Source: Adiantum capillus-veneris (taxonomy: Eukaryota; Streptophyta; Polypodiopsida; Polypodiales; Pteridaceae). Taken from it: a DNA stretch of 64,000 nucleotides. The position numbers and the translations under genes are program-made. The notes beneath the pieces were generated by a model. The model ran no database searches. It saw only the letters and a list, made by a program, of their open reading frames with translations, and was not told the origin of the DNA. Each line of letters opens with the position of its first letter. Within the stretch, counting starts at the first letter, position 1. Of the stretch, positions 63,697 to 64,000 are shown piece by piece. The DNA lies in assembly GCA_014529385.2 (NCBI GenBank), contig CM043962.1, forward strand, positions 126,942,970 through 127,006,969, in the 5' to 3' direction.

Positions 63697-64000
63697 TGAC
63701 GGGAGCAAAGCGAACCCCGAACCCCCGACGGCCTCTAAAACACCGGGGACCGAATGGCGCGCCTCGAGCCTGTCATGATAAAGCAAACAGGGGGCACCAC
63801 CTAGCTTCAACGGCTAGGACGCAAACAACACACCACCATAACAAAGTTTTCATCCAAGAGAGATGGATGCTTGGGAGTAATGATGAAGAGGAAAGGGAAT
63901 GAGATCAAGTGAGAGAGAGAGAGAGAGAGTGAGGGAGGGGGTATAGCGGCTTAGTACTTAGGCACCACAAAAGGATGGCGAATCCGCACACCCTTCACAC
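63697..64000 (-). repeat. 5' LTR of element VI, partial
   Basis: Starts TGACGGGAGC and aligns with 56130 onwards with about three substitutions, apart from a shorter GA array (63911-63929). It is cut by the window edge. Confidence 0.93.

Larger units (their letters stand above)
56130..64000 (-). mobile_element. Tat-like gypsy element VI, nearly complete (5' LTR cut by the window)
   Basis: Minus-strand element with 3' LTR 56130-57711, PPT, pol, protease, gag, PBS and the first 304 bp of the 5' LTR. The compared LTR parts differ by about three substitutions in some 290 non-repeat bases plus microsatellite length, so the insertion looks fairly young. It is inserted in the aORF of element IV; the left flank is GGTAG. 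Gag-protease has two single stops; pol is one open frame of 875 codons with in-frame deletions in RT and integrase. Confidence 0.92.

Overview
The window is a dense, nested block of transposable elements from a large plant nuclear genome. No ordinary host gene, tRNA, rRNA or CRISPR array is visible. The evidence is plant-type Ty3/gypsy (Tat-like) and Ty1/copia (Tork-like) LTR retrotransposons, a plant CACTA (TNP2) transposon, a degenerate non-LTR (possibly Penelope-like) reverse transcriptase, and very long GA/CT and AC microsatellites. A non-seed plant such as a fern or lycophyte is a guess from the mix of elements; the sequence does not prove it.

Layout. 1-8734 (minus): gypsy element I, with RT at the left edge, protease, gag, a 1.8 kb leader carrying palindromes, a PBS and an LTR. 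That LTR (7800-8734) has a PBS on one side and a polypurine tract on the other, so it is shared with element II (8735 to about 13.1 kb, minus). Element II keeps only a large coiled-coil ORF and its palindrome-bearing spacer. From about 13.1 to 19.72 kb, element III runs on the plus strand, head-to-head with II, with the same type of ORF, PPT and LTR. A complete miniature LTR element (TRIM, 17240-18774, TSD ACTAG) sits between its ORF and its PPT. 20.4-40.6 kb: repeated units of another family, made of a TATA box, a short lysine-rich exon 1, an intron of about 1 kb, a basic exon 2 of about 70 codons, a 3' tail and an (AC)n array. Two of these units flank a degenerate reverse transcriptase (24.3-27.5 kb). 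A copia element (28288-33772, TSD GTTTG) is inserted in one unit. About 40.8-46.1 kb: a decayed CACTA transposon. 46.62 kb to the right edge: three minus-strand gypsy elements nested in series, V containing IV containing VI.

How the parts relate. Elements I-IV form one clade by PBS, PPT and LTR ends. II, III and IV carry a protein of about 1,140 codons between pol and the 3' LTR, with an N-terminal domain, a long coiled coil and a conserved C-terminal domain. This is the best candidate here for a poorly described system. The TRIM shares PBS and PPT style with this clade and may have been moved by it. V and VI form a second, dual-RNase-H (Tat-type) family without the coiled-coil ORF. Element VI looks young, but in-frame deletions removed the catalytic YxDD box of its RT and shortened the DD35E spacing of its integrase.

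All translations and alignments were done by eye. Degenerate regions carry frameshifts and stops, so boundaries are approximate unless fixed by LTR ends or target-site duplications.
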